DNA from: CBDBBY01 sp965203215
GTDB lineage: Bacteria > Pseudomonadota > Alphaproteobacteria > Rhodobacterales > Rhodobacteraceae
Direction: 5' to 3'
Assembly (NCBI GenBank): GCA_965203215.1
Contig: CBDBBY010000001.1
Location: forward strand, 3,658,001 to 3,722,000
DNA: 64,000 nucleotides
The notes below the pieces were generated by a model. That model saw nothing but the letters and a program-made list of their open reading frames with translations. It was not told the origin of the DNA and searched no databases. Made by a program: the position numbers and the translations under genes. Position 1 is the first letter of the stretch. Every line of letters starts with the position of its first letter. This document shows positions 35,486-44,135 of this stretch, piece by piece.

Positions 35486-35808
35486 AAGAGTTGGACGGTC
35501 GAAACTGTTTCGGCCGTTGACGCCGAATTGGAGCATTGCCTATGATTTTGCGCAGTAGGCCGATACGGCTATTGGACGCAGTAGAGAATGTTGGTCTGGA
35601 GGCCCTTGGCGCAAAAGATGTAAAGCATCTCGACGGCAAGCTCTGGGAGTTTCGGGTTAAGGCCAAAGAGGGAATTGCCAGAGGCATCTCCGTGACGGTG
35701 GCCGGACGGCGAGTAGTGGTTTTGCATGTTTTTCAAAAAAAGTCGCGCAGGACGCCAAAAAAAGCACTTGCGGTCGCTAGTGAACGGATGAAACAGGTGG
35801 CGCCATGA
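35486..35808 (+). pseudogene. HigB/phage Gp49-like toxin gene, frameshifted
   Basis: From ATG 35542 the frame encodes the family core DVKHLDGKLWEFRVKAKEGIARG, VVVLHVFQKKSRRTPKKALAVA. The expected N-terminus (KSWTVETVSAVDAELE) is upstream in another frame; adding one base at GAG-CATTGCC would join ELEALP to MILRSRPIRLL. No start codon precedes it in that frame. The toxin is therefore probably dead. Confidence 0.72.
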
Positions 35809-36005
35809 CGAAGTTGAAGGAATTGAAGAAGCGTTTCATGGAGGATCCGGAATTCCGGGAGGCATACGCGTCGGTCGACATGGAGTGCACGCTGGTCGAA
35901 GCGCGAGTTCGCGGGCGCGCAGCCGAGAATCTGATACGGGCGGAAGGCGCCCCGCACAGCAATACGGGCTGGTCCGCGCCAGAGCGGCCGAAAGGAGGTT
36001 CATAA
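35805..36005 (+). pseudogene. HigA-like HTH antitoxin, damaged C-terminus
   Basis: It starts at ATG 35805, overlapping the toxin stop (ATGA). MTKLKELKKRFMEDPEFREAY is the usual N-terminus of HigA-like partners. The helix-turn-helix that should follow (around AENLIRAEG) is garbled by an apparent frameshift and the protein ends at 66 residues instead of about 95. Confidence 0.65.
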
Positions 36006-36199
36006 CTGTCGTTTTTCGCGAGCCTATCTCTGGTTAATTTTGCTAAAGCGATTATCGCGAGGCTAATCAGATTATCACCGGAAGCAAACGGATCGGACCC
36101 GGTTCAGATTCAAAGATACCGCACCCGTAAACATTGAAAACCGGACGCAAATCGCCTTTCTTTCTTGTATTTTCATGGCCCATACAACCTATCGGCCAC

Positions 36200-36403
36200 G
36201 TAGGGGAGGGCGTCTATGCTTCGACCTCGGCCGCAGTGTCAGTTGCTGTGGAACGGATGATCGAGGATGAACAAACGTGCGATGCGGCTCTGGGCGCGAA
36301 GGCCGACGAAATTCGGCGCCGTTCCGCAACCTCGCGAGAGGCGTTCGTTGATCATGACGTTGTGTTCGCCCGGGCACTAAGTCGGCTGGAGATCAATGAG
36401 TGA
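36200..36403 (+). pseudogene. Second parD copy, N-terminally truncated
   Basis: VGEGVYASTSAAVSVAVERMIEDEQTCDAAL...EAFVDHDVVFARALSRLE is very similar to the ParD at 32858, but the first 20 residues are replaced by unrelated sequence. The RHH beta strand needed for DNA binding is lost. Its stop overlaps the parE2 GTG, as in copy 1. Confidence 0.8.
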
Positions 36404-36678
36404 ACTACGGGCTGCGCTGCCATCCCAGCGTAGCCGATGATCTGACGATCATCGCCGAGTTGATTGCCAACTATGCCAGTCCGGAATTGCCAAACAAAAA
36501 CTGAACAAAATCAATGCGACTGCCCGGACGCTGATCGACCTGCCCCGCTGCGGTACCCGCCGCGATCATAATCTTCCTGGTCTACGCGCCATTCCAGCCG
36601 CCCGCCGTGCAGTGGTCGCGTTCACGGTGGATGACGATGCGCAAGAGGTTTACGTTCTTGCCGTTACGTACGGTGGTG
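36400..36678 (+). pseudogene. Second parE copy, frameshifted and cut by MITE-A
   Basis: From GTG 36400 it reads VNYGLRCHPSVADDLTIIAELIANYASPELPN and then stops; one base is missing from the GAGATTGCC seen in copy 1. Homology resumes in another frame to TACGGTGGTG, where MITE-A copy 2 is inserted at 36679. Both mutations disable it. Confidence 0.8.
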
Positions 36679-36839
36679 GGGTGCATCCCATTTTTGGCCA
36701 GCCGGCGGCACAACCCGCCCTCCAATCAGGGGACCCTGCCCAACGATTATTTTCGATGGAGAATTTGATGGCAAGCAAAGCGTTGATCCCGCATTCGACT
36801 GAGAGAATTTCTCCTTACTCATCCCAAAATGGGACACCC
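36679..36839 (+). mobile_element. MITE-A copy 2, about 161 bp
   Basis: The left end is GGGTGCATCCCATTTTTGG and the inverted right end is GGGTGTCCCATTTTGGGAT. It shares the internal CCCTCCAATCA block, placed about 40 bases in, with copy 1. The middle is diverged. It interrupts parE copy 2. No target duplication is evident, so the right border is approximate. Confidence 0.65.
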
Positions 36840-37045
36840 GTCCGGAGTCCTACCCAGTCTTGTCCCTTCCTTCCGTCTGACCCGGTCGTCACTGCCGCAC
36901 TTCGACGAGCACCTACGGGTAATTGATGCGCACCTACAATTGCATTCAGTCAATCCGCCGGGTACCTTGTAGATCAGATCATGATCTGATAACTTGATTC
37001 TGTAAATTCTAAAATTTACGAAAATCTTAGCAAAGGAAATAAGTA

Positions 37046-37234
37046 ATGTTTGGAAAGCGATGGGACAATCCCTATCCGCACGTAAAGTACACTAAACGCG
37101 GGGATCCGTTTGTCGATGTCGACGAAGTCCTTACCAGTAAAAAAGGCCGACGACTTACGGAACGGATGAAATTAATTGAAAAAATTATTGATCGAAATTC
37201 AAACGGCAATAAATCTTCGAATGAACAGCCATGA
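37046..37234 (+). CDS. Small hypothetical protein, 62 aa
   Basis: It is preceded by AAGGA eight bases before ATG 37046, a good ribosome site. The product is basic and hydrophilic (MFGKRWDNPYPHVKYTKRG). It lies in an AT-rich stretch unlike the core genome. The family was not recognised. Confidence 0.45.
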   Translation: MFGKRWDNPYPHVKYTKRGDPFVDVDEVLTSKKGRRLTERMKLIEKIIDRNSNGNKSSNEQP

Positions 37235-37425
37235 GCTGCGCTAACTATTGTGCGGTATTCCTGCTCTTTCGACTTCGAATCAAATTGCTCTTCGGATAAA
37301 TACTATTCTCAGATATCGAGCAATGGTAGATTCCGCAGGTTGGGTGCTTGTTAGCATTCAAGTGTTTCCTTTTGCCTTGCTTTGATTGAAATTCATTAAT
37401 CGTAGATAAAAGGAGTTCATCTACG

Positions 37426-37931
37426 ATGAATTTAATTTCCCTAATAATGCCTCTCGTTGGCGGATATTGGTTTCTATCGGTGTGGTACGGAACAAGATTT
37501 ACGGTGCGTCGGGATTCAGGATACCATCTTTTCTTCAAAACCATTTTATTCGGAGTTGTATTTCTGTTCGTTGCTAAAATATTATTAATATTTTAACCGC
37601 CATTTGCTTTGATTTACAGATTTTCATCCCAACTAAACTCGATTTGGAAAGCACGGTATCTATGATATTGGGAGTTGCGTTACCATATGTGCTGAATATA
37701 TTCTATAGTCAAGCTAAGCATGCGCTAATTGCAGCGGAAGGTCGGGGTGACTTACTGTATGTGACCATCACCAAAGCAATCGGTAAAGTTGTGCTCGTCG
37801 AATTGACGATGAGTGGAGGAAAAGTGTACATTGGGTATCCATCAAGTTTGACGGATTTTGAAAAAAAGTTTTTCAATCTCATTAGGTACGCTAACGGGTT
37901 TCACGATTCTGAGCCTAAGGAACTAAAATAG
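37426..37931 (+). pseudogene. Two-TM membrane protein with C-terminal KVYIG domain, frameshifted
   Basis: A 56-codon frame (37426-37596) with AAGGAG upstream encodes MNLISLIMPLVGGYWFLSVW and a second membrane segment. An overlapping -1 frame (37578-37931) continues with SMILGVALPYVLNIFYSQAKHA and a C-terminal domain with GGKVYIGYPSSL. The two parts together look like one known-type small membrane protein with a YIGW-like motif. The switch lies in the AT-rich run near 37578-37595. It could instead be two coupled genes. Confidence 0.55.
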
Positions 37932-38215
37932 ACGTCGAGATATTCGTTGGTGCTCGACGAATTTGCTCAGCGCAAGATACTGTATAAAGCGAAGAACTAG
38001 TTTTTCGGAAATAAGCATCAATATAAAGGTGAAAGAAATTATATCCGCGAGGATTTTTTTACCCGGAAGTTTATGCAGAGTTTGAACGTATTCGTAATAG
38101 GGAGAGAGAGTGATTTAGCACTTTTGCTTTTAAAAAATTTTTGTTTTTTATTTCCGCCTCCTGATGGCACACTCCCGTCAATACGACAACGAAGAGCAGT
38201 GTTTGGAGGCAGGAA

Positions 38216-38596
38216 ATGGAAGGATTCCGCACCATTTTCCAAGGGGTCGGGGATCCCCGCAAGAGCAACTCCACGAAGCACGACTTGATCGAGATGCTTG
38301 TGATCGCGCTTCTGTCGACAATGTCGGGCATGTCGTCGTGCAGCGGGTTCTCACGTGCTACGCGAGGTACAAACAAGAGTTTTTGAGCGAATTCATGGAT
38401 CTCAGAGGCGGTTCGCCAGGCCACGGCGCCTTCTCCGACGTGTTCAACGGCCTTGATCCGGAGCAGCTTTCGACCGCCATAACGAATTTCGCGAAGACGC
38501 TGGCGGCGGCCGACGCGATGCACTCCCAGAGCGAGACGTCGTCGCGGATCAAAGAGAAGGGCGGAGACTGCGTCCTGCCGACGAAGGGCAGCCAAG
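38216..38596 (+). pseudogene. ISAs1-family transposase remnant
   Basis: From ATG 38216 the frame reads MEGFRTIFQGVGDPRKSNSTKHDLIEMLVIALLSTM, the ISAs1 N-terminus. After a frameshift near 38350 it continues ARYKQEFLSEFMDLRGGSPGHGAFSDVFNGLDP. It then jumps at DAMHSQ to RIKEKGGDCVLPTKGSQG, a motif that lies much later in intact proteins, so an internal deletion removed part of the catalytic domain. MITE-A copy 3 follows directly. Confidence 0.8.
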
Positions 38597-38763
38597 GGGT
38601 GCATCCCATACTTTTTGGTCCGACAGGATGCCGCTGGTCGAAAGCCGAAGCCAACGCCGAGCTCGCCGCAAATGCTGCCTGGAAAACAACCGCAGGCCCG
38701 AAATCATCGATTGGAGGGATCGCCGCGCCGCAATCAATTGACCAAGAAACACGGGTTGCGCCC
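38597..38763 (-). mobile_element. MITE-A copy 3, 167 bp, inverted
   Basis: The left end is GGGTGCATCCCATACTTTTT and the inverted right end is GGGCGCAACCCGTGTTTCTT. Read on the reverse strand, its interior (CAGCATTTGCGGCG...GCTTTCGACCAGCGGCA) matches copy 1 closely. It sits exactly at the broken end of the ISAs1 remnant. Confidence 0.8.
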
Positions 38764-38868
38764 GGTTCCCCGAAGGTCTTGGAGCCGCGCGTTGCGAAGG
38801 ATATGGAATTCGGAAGTCTTGTCGGCGCGTTCAGCCAAGGGGCGCAGGCATGGGCGTGCCGCGCCGTG

Positions 38869-39150
38869 TCAGATCGCCAAACGGATGAAAATTCCCATTG
38901 CTGCAATTGTAACGAGAACGCCGGCGATCCATATGCCGATCTGCCATCGCAAGCGGATGATTTCGCGGTGCGCCGCGTCGGCATCTCGCTTCGCCATGTC
39001 GGTCCGGAGCCTTTCGAAGGCGGCGTCGTTTTTCGACATAGCGGCGTGGAACCTGTCCAAAGCGCTTTCATACTTCGCCTGATGTGTGTTCATCTGTTCC
39101 CTCAGCGTCGCCAGTTCCTTGGAAACCTCGTGTATCGTCGGCACGCTCAT
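38869..39150 (-). CDS. Small coiled-coil protein with C-terminal membrane anchor
   Basis: The 93-residue protein starts at ATG 39150 with GGGA upstream. Residues 5-65 are heptad-like (EVSKELATLREQMNTHQAKY...FERLRTDMAKRD), followed by a single membrane segment WQIGIWIAGVLVTIAAMGIFI. This shape resembles XhlA-like or similar small anchored proteins in mobile DNA. The function is unknown. Confidence 0.6.
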   Translation of the reverse strand: MSVPTIHEVSKELATLREQMNTHQAKYESALDRFHAAMSKNDAAFERLRTDMAKRDADAAHREIIRLRWQIGIWIAGVLVTIAAMGIFIRLAI

Positions 39151-39401
39151 TGCCCAATTCCCGTCGCAAGAAGTTCATCAGGCGCGCATCGGGCCGGACA
39201 CCACATCGCCGAACCATTCGGCGCGAATGGCTGCTTCACATTCCCGCACTCTATATCGCTCCGCGCGAGCCGTCCATCCATTTTTCTTTCGCAAAGGCTC
39301 GGCGCGACATAAAACAACTTTCGGCTTTCTCAAGCTGGAATCAGTCATCGCACGGCCCACCCATTCAGCCCAAGCCCGCCAAGATTTTTTGCCAAGCAAT
39401 A

Positions 39402-39572
39402 GGGGCATCCCATTCCTTGCAGTCATGTGGCTGCGACGCGAATAGCCACCAATTGACGAAGCCGAGCCAACGCAAGTTTGCGAGGCGGCATCAGGAGGCG
39501 GACAGGTCGGCGACCTGCCTTCGACTTGCCGCGACCTCTCCCTCCTCAATTCAAAGAAAGTGGGATGCACCC
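39402..39572. mobile_element. MITE-A copy 4, about 171 bp
   Basis: The left end is GGGGCATCCCATTCCTTGC and the inverted right end is GGGTGCATCCCACTTTCTTT, so it has the same terminal repeat as the other copies at the same spacing. The interior is more diverged. A near 8-bp repeat (AAGCAATA/AAGCAATT) flanks it with a 6-base offset, leaving the exact borders uncertain. Confidence 0.65.
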
Positions 39573-40345
39573 GAATCCAAGCAATTACTTGCTCTTTGGA
39601 TGACCATAGCTTATCTTCTCTCCAGAAACTTACAGTTGCCGATTCTCACGAAGGCGTCTTGCGTGGGCGGCGGACACCATGGCCATTTTTAAGAGACGCT
39701 GTTGCAAATCTGTTGCATCGACGATGCCGAAGAACTTGGCCAGCTTGGCGGTCCACCCCGACGTAACGGCCAGCCCGTACTCGTCGTAGGCGGCATGTTT
39801 GTTGATACGGGGAGCCTTGCTGATCTTGCCGGCGAATTCCTGAAGCAAAAGTTCAGTTTCTTCCCCGGGTTGCCCTGCCTTTCCGAAAGTCGGCCGGACC
39901 GCATCCTCCCCGAGATCGAAGGATCGGACCTTCGCAGAAACGCAACACGCTGAACCGCAAGGCAACGCAAGAACGCGGCCGGCTTCCTTGACAGCATTTT
40001 CCTCTTGTTGCGCCGTCATGATGTCCGAATCGTTGCTCGTATCCGGAATATGGCGCCCTGTGAGGCATTCGATGGCACGTCCGTTTATACCGCCTCTATG
40101 CAAAAAATATGCGACTGTTTTCGGTCAGCTGCGTTGTTTCAGCGGCGTCGGTGTGGTCGCACTTTTGCGAGGACATGTTCGGGGATGAAGTCGGCATGTT
40201 CTCGGAATCGTTAGCCCGTACCTTCGATTCTGATTCCGATGGCGAAATCGCAAAGGCTGGCGAACTCAGAGACAGTTGCAAATGGGAACCATTCGGAACT
40301 TGGCAACGCGGTGCAAACTCGTCGCCAATTCGCTCGCGATTGAAT
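39573..40345. other. No recognisable gene
   Basis: The right edge of the decayed island. A reverse frame at 39630-40019 (ending LQQRLLKMAMVSAAHARRLREN) has no ribosome site and no family I recognise; it may be a remnant. The region lies downstream of the apionate operon's last gene and may contain its terminator. Confidence 0.4.
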
Positions 40346-41398
40346 TCAGAAGTTGCTGAACTCTTCTCGGAAACCATTCAGCTTCGCTCTCCAGTTCGGA
40401 TTGTCGAGTATCGTTGTGTTGACGATGCCGTCCGGAGGATTTCCGGTAATCAGATCCATGACCGCACGCACATCCGCCGCGCCGGTATCGGCGAAGCACT
40501 GGTCCGTCCAGCAAAGCGAATGCGGCGTCGCGATGACATTGTCCACGTGCAAGATCGGTTCGTCGGCACTTGATGGCTCTTCTTCGAAGACGTCGAGCCC
40601 CGCGCCGGCAATTCGACCCTTACGCAGCGCGTCGACCAACGCAGCTTGATCGACGATTGGACCTCGGGCGGTGTTGATCAGGTAAGCAGTCGGCTTCATC
40701 AGCGCGAGCCTTTCCGCACTGACCAATCCGACCGTGCTCTCGTTCAGCGGGCAGTTTATGCACACGAAATCGGAGCGCCGGAATACTTCCTCCAAACTCG
40801 CCATCTCCACGCCGATGGCGGCGACTGTTTCCGGCGCGACAAACGGATCATGGGCGATGAATTTGAAACCGAACGGCTTAGCCAGCCGGAACAGTTCCGC
40901 ACCGATATTGCCGACTCCCACCGAACCGAGCGTCTGCCCAATCAGTCCCCTGCCCATGTGATGCGCCCGCTTGGCCCAGCCCTCCGGCCCTTCGCGGGTC
41001 AGCCCGTCTTTGATGAACAGTTTCCCGTCCAGAGCGAGCACGAATGTCAGGATCGCGACTGCGACCGGCCGCCGCACTCCGCTCGGCGTAATGACAAGCG
41101 CCGCATCATTCGCGTCGCAGCCCGGAATATCGACGTTGTCGTAGCCGACGCCGAAGCGAGCGATCATTGCAAGTCGGCCATCGCCCGGAAATGAATCGGC
41201 GTCGAACCGCGCGGCAAGCAATATCAATGCGTCGAAACCGGAAATGTCGGCCGACGCGATCTTGCCGTCGGTGACAGGCACGAACGACCAGTCGATCCTC
41301 GGATCGTCATCCAAGGGCGAAAGATCGAACGATGGAAACGCGGGCGCGCCGTCCGGCTTTACGAAATCGGCGCTCAATCCCAATCTGAATTTTGCCAT
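40346..41398 (-). CDS. D-2-hydroxyacid dehydrogenase
   Basis: The protein has 350 residues from ATG 41398, preceded by GGAGGA. It has the NAD-binding loop SVGVGNIGAELF, the motif NTARGPIVDQAALVDAL, and the catalytic Glu (DVFEEEP) and His (TPHSLCWTDQ). Members reduce glyoxylate, hydroxypyruvate or similar 2-oxoacids. It is the last gene of the leftward apionate operon and may act on a two- or three-carbon product of that pathway. The substrate is not predictable from sequence. Confidence 0.9.
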   Translation of the reverse strand: MAKFRLGLSADFVKPDGAPAFPSFDLSPLDDDPRIDWSFVPVTDGKIASADISGFDALILLAARFDADSFPGDGRLAMIARFGVGYDNVDIPGCDANDAALVITPSGVRRPVAVAILTFVLALDGKLFIKDGLTREGPEGWAKRAHHMGRGLIGQTLGSVGVGNIGAELFRLAKPFGFKFIAHDPFVAPETVAAIGVEMASLEEVFRRSDFVCINCPLNESTVGLVSAERLALMKPTAYLINTARGPIVDQAALVDALRKGRIAGAGLDVFEEEPSSADEPILHVDNVIATPHSLCWTDQCFADTGAADVRAVMDLITGNPPDGIVNTTILDNPNWRAKLNGFREEFSNF

Positions 41399-41418
41399 GT
41401 CGGTTCCTCCTGTCGTAG

Positions 41419-42192
41419 TCAATTGCCGGCGGCGGCCCTGATCGCTTCAAAACCGTCGCGAAGCGCGCGCTGCAGAAGCCAGATATCGCCGAGATAGCAG
41501 ATGAAGTCGCAGCCGTCCTTGTGAAGCTTCGCGCCCTCTTCCGGTGAGCCGACGAGCCGCCCCGCGCTTTTGCCATGCTTTGCCGCCGCGGCCATGAATG
41601 CTTCGACGGCCTCGACGAAACGCGGATGGTCGAACTGGCCCGGAATCCCAAGCGAAAGGCTCAAATCCAGATGACCGAGCCAGATGCAGTCGACTCCCTC
41701 GGCGGATGCGATCTCGTCGCAATTCCGGATGCCCTCTTCGGTCTCAATGAGAGCGACGAAAGAAGTTCTTCTGTTCGCGGCTTCGACGGCTTGGCCGACC
41801 GGCGCCTGCATATAGTCGTCATGGGCAATTCCGAGCGCGCATCCACGCATCCCGTCGGGAGGGAACTTTATGGCCTCGACGCATTTCCCGGCCTGATCGA
41901 TGTTTCCGAGCATCGGCGGGCATATGCCTTGAGCACCGATGTCGCATGCGCGCGCAAGGTGATGCGGTTCCTTGGACGGCGGCCTCAGCAAGGTCGCGAC
42001 TCCTTGATCGTGCATGCCGCGCACCAAAGCCTTGGCCGTCTCGAATGTGAAGCCGCTGTGCTCCATGTCCACGAATGCGAAATCGCATCCGGCAGATTTC
42101 AGAATGCGCCCGCACCCGGCTGTCGCGAATTCGCCGATGTAGGTTCCCAATTTCAAATTCTTGTTGTCGGCAAGCTGCCTGAATTCGCTCAC
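41419..42192 (-). CDS. HpcH/HpaI family aldolase
   Basis: The protein has 257 residues from GTG 42192 with GGAGGA 8 nt upstream. It is a TIM barrel with metal ligands in FVALIETEEGIRN and the DCIWLGHLDLSLSLGIPG segment, and the characteristic AGCDFAFVDMEHSGF near residue 35. Class II HpaI-like aldolases split 2-keto-3-deoxy acids or related compounds to pyruvate or similar and an aldehyde. In this operon it should act on an apionate-derived or related sugar acid. It is separated from the dehydrogenase by 20 bp. Confidence 0.9.
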   Translation of the reverse strand: MSEFRQLADNKNLKLGTYIGEFATAGCGRILKSAGCDFAFVDMEHSGFTFETAKALVRGMHDQGVATLLRPPSKEPHHLARACDIGAQGICPPMLGNIDQAGKCVEAIKFPPDGMRGCALGIAHDDYMQAPVGQAVEAANRRTSFVALIETEEGIRNCDEIASAEGVDCIWLGHLDLSLSLGIPGQFDHPRFVEAVEAFMAAAAKHGKSAGRLVGSPEEGAKLHKDGCDFICYLGDIWLLQRALRDGFEAIRAAAGN

Positions 42193-42220
42193 GTGCTTTT
42201 CCTCCGTCGATGCTGGTCTA

Positions 42221-43303
42221 TCAGGAGCGCGGCCTCGCCATCGCCATGCCTGTCTCGGGATCGAAGAAGACCGTCCGGTCGAACGAGACGCCCAGGGAGA
42301 TTTTCTGGCGAACGCTCGGATTGAGCGCGTGGGCTTCCAGTTCAGCGACCACATGGGCGTCCGCGAGCGCGAAGCTCCCGTATGTGCGCGAGCCAGTGGG
42401 CTGAACGACGTCGATCGCGGCCAGAATGCAGTCCTCGCCGGATCCTGCCGGGAAGAAGTGCTCCGGACGCACGCCCCAGAGATAGTCGCCGTCAGGAAGC
42501 CCGAGGCTGCCGCCGTCGGAAATCGTCTGGCCGTCGGGCAGATTGATTCGATTTCCGCTCTCTTCCACGCGCACCTTGATGAAATTCATCGCCGGCGATC
42601 CAAGAAAGCCGCCGACGAAGATATTCGCTGGCCTTTCGAACAGTTCCAGCGGGCCGCCTTCCTGCTCGATCACGCCATCGCGCAGAAGAACGATGCGTTC
42701 GGCGAGCGTCATGGCTTCGATCTGATCATGGGTTACGTAAATGAATGTCTTGCCCAATTCCCGGTGAAGTCGCTTGATCTCCTCGCGCATTCCGTCGCGG
42801 AGCTTCGCATCGAGATTCGAAAGAGGCTCGTCGAACAGAAACAAGTCGGCGTCCCGCACGATCGCCCTGCCGATCGCCACCCGCTGCCGTTGGCCGCCCG
42901 AAAGTTCGCGCGGGTATCGTCCAAGCAAATCCCCGATGTGCAGCAGATCGGATGCCCACCGGACTCTCTTATCGAGTTCCGTTTCCGGGGTTTTCCGCGC
43001 TTTGAGTCCAAAGGCGATGTTTTCGTAAACCGTCAAATACGGGTAGAGCGCGTATGACTGGAACACCATCGCGATGTTCCTGTCGCGGGGTGCCAGATTC
43101 GCGATTGAACGTCCGCCCAGCACGATGTCGCCCGCGGAGATTTCTTCAAGCCCGGCGATGCTGCGAAGCAGCGTGCTCTTTCCGCATCCCGAAGGGCCGA
43201 CGAGAACGATGAACTGACCCGCCTCGACCGCAAGCGAGACATCTTTGACGGCCTGCGTCTCGCCGTAGAATTTGTCGACATTCTTGATTTCGAGTTCGGG
43301 CAT
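42221..43303 (-). CDS. Sugar ABC transporter ATP-binding protein (MalK/UgpC type)
   Basis: The 360-residue ATPase has Walker A GPSGCGKSTLLRSIAG, Q-loop MVFQSYALYP, signature LSGGQRQRVAIGRA, Walker B LFLFDEPLSNLD and the H-loop VTHDQ. The C-terminal 120 residues form the regulatory TOBE/MalK-type domain. It powers the two permeases encoded just upstream. It follows the permease by 4 bp. Confidence 0.95.
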   Translation of the reverse strand: MPELEIKNVDKFYGETQAVKDVSLAVEAGQFIVLVGPSGCGKSTLLRSIAGLEEISAGDIVLGGRSIANLAPRDRNIAMVFQSYALYPYLTVYENIAFGLKARKTPETELDKRVRWASDLLHIGDLLGRYPRELSGGQRQRVAIGRAIVRDADLFLFDEPLSNLDAKLRDGMREEIKRLHRELGKTFIYVTHDQIEAMTLAERIVLLRDGVIEQEGGPLELFERPANIFVGGFLGSPAMNFIKVRVEESGNRINLPDGQTISDGGSLGLPDGDYLWGVRPEHFFPAGSGEDCILAAIDVVQPTGSRTYGSFALADAHVVAELEAHALNPSVRQKISLGVSFDRTVFFDPETGMAMARPRS

Positions 43304-43307
43304 CCCG

Positions 43308-44135
43308 CTATCCCTTCACCGCGCCCATCGATATTCCTCGGACTATGAACTTCTGCATGGTTCCGACCACGAGCATCATGGGGAGCACCCCGAGCATGCT
43401 CATGGCGCCGATCTTGGACCAGAAAGTGGACTGCGATCCGAAATAGCCCGTAACCTGAACGGGGTAGGTGACGACCTCCGACCGCGTCAGTATCAACGCG
43501 AACAAGAAATCGTTCCAGGCGAAAATGAATGTGAATACCGCCGTCACGAAAAATCCGGCGCGCGCCATGGGCATGACGACTTTCCAAAGGACCTCCCAGC
43601 GGGTCAGGCCGTCCACGAGCGCGCTTTGCTCCAGCTCAAGCGGGATTTCCTGGATGTAGCCGCGCATCATCCAGATGACGTAGGGCAGATTGAACGCCGT
43701 GTAGAGTGCGATCAATCCGACGTAGGTGTCCACGATCCGAAGCGACACGAACAGCAGAAACACGGGAAACGCCACGCAGATCGGCGGAATCATCCGCTGC
43801 GATATGATCCATATCGCCAAATGGTCGCCTCCGGTTCGAAAGCGGACAATTGAATACGAAGCGATGAATCCGATCGCCATCGCCAGAACGGTGCTGACTC
43901 CGGCGGTCACGAGGCTGTTCCAGACCGCCCAGGCGTCGCCGTCGCGAAACAGAGTGATATAGCTGCTGAGCTGCAGGCCGGAAGGAATCCAAACGGGCGG
44001 ATAGGCGAATATCTCTTCGGGCGATTTGACCGAAATCGCTGCAAGCCAGTAGATCGGGAAAATGAACAGAATGGTCGTGATGATCGCGCAAGCCAAGCGG
44101 ACCGCCAATCGCCAGCCTCGGTCCCAGCGCTTCAC
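43308..44135 (-). CDS. Sugar ABC transporter permease (MalG type)
   Basis: The protein has 275 residues from GTG 44135, overlapping the stop of the previous permease by 4 bp (GTGA). It has six membrane segments, the first being LACAIITTILFIFPIYWLAAIS. The cytoplasmic EAA-like loop is EQSALVDGLTRWEVLWKVVMPMARAG. It forms the pore with the MalF-type partner. Longer frames reading in from upstream are spurious. Confidence 0.93.
   Translation of the reverse strand: MKRWDRGWRLAVRLACAIITTILFIFPIYWLAAISVKSPEEIFAYPPVWIPSGLQLSSYITLFRDGDAWAVWNSLVTAGVSTVLAMAIGFIASYSIVRFRTGGDHLAIWIISQRMIPPICVAFPVFLLFVSLRIVDTYVGLIALYTAFNLPYVIWMMRGYIQEIPLELEQSALVDGLTRWEVLWKVVMPMARAGFFVTAVFTFIFAWNDFLFALILTRSEVVTYPVQVTGYFGSQSTFWSKIGAMSMLGVLPMMLVVGTMQKFIVRGISMGAVKG

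Noticed and set aside
37245..37544. 99-codon reverse frame opposite the small membrane protein
   Set aside because: The forward strand has an AAGGAG ribosome site and membrane-protein features; the reverse frame has neither.
39630..40103. 157-codon reverse frame as a gene
   Set aside because: No ribosome site and no recognisable family; it may be a remnant, but a gene cannot be supported.
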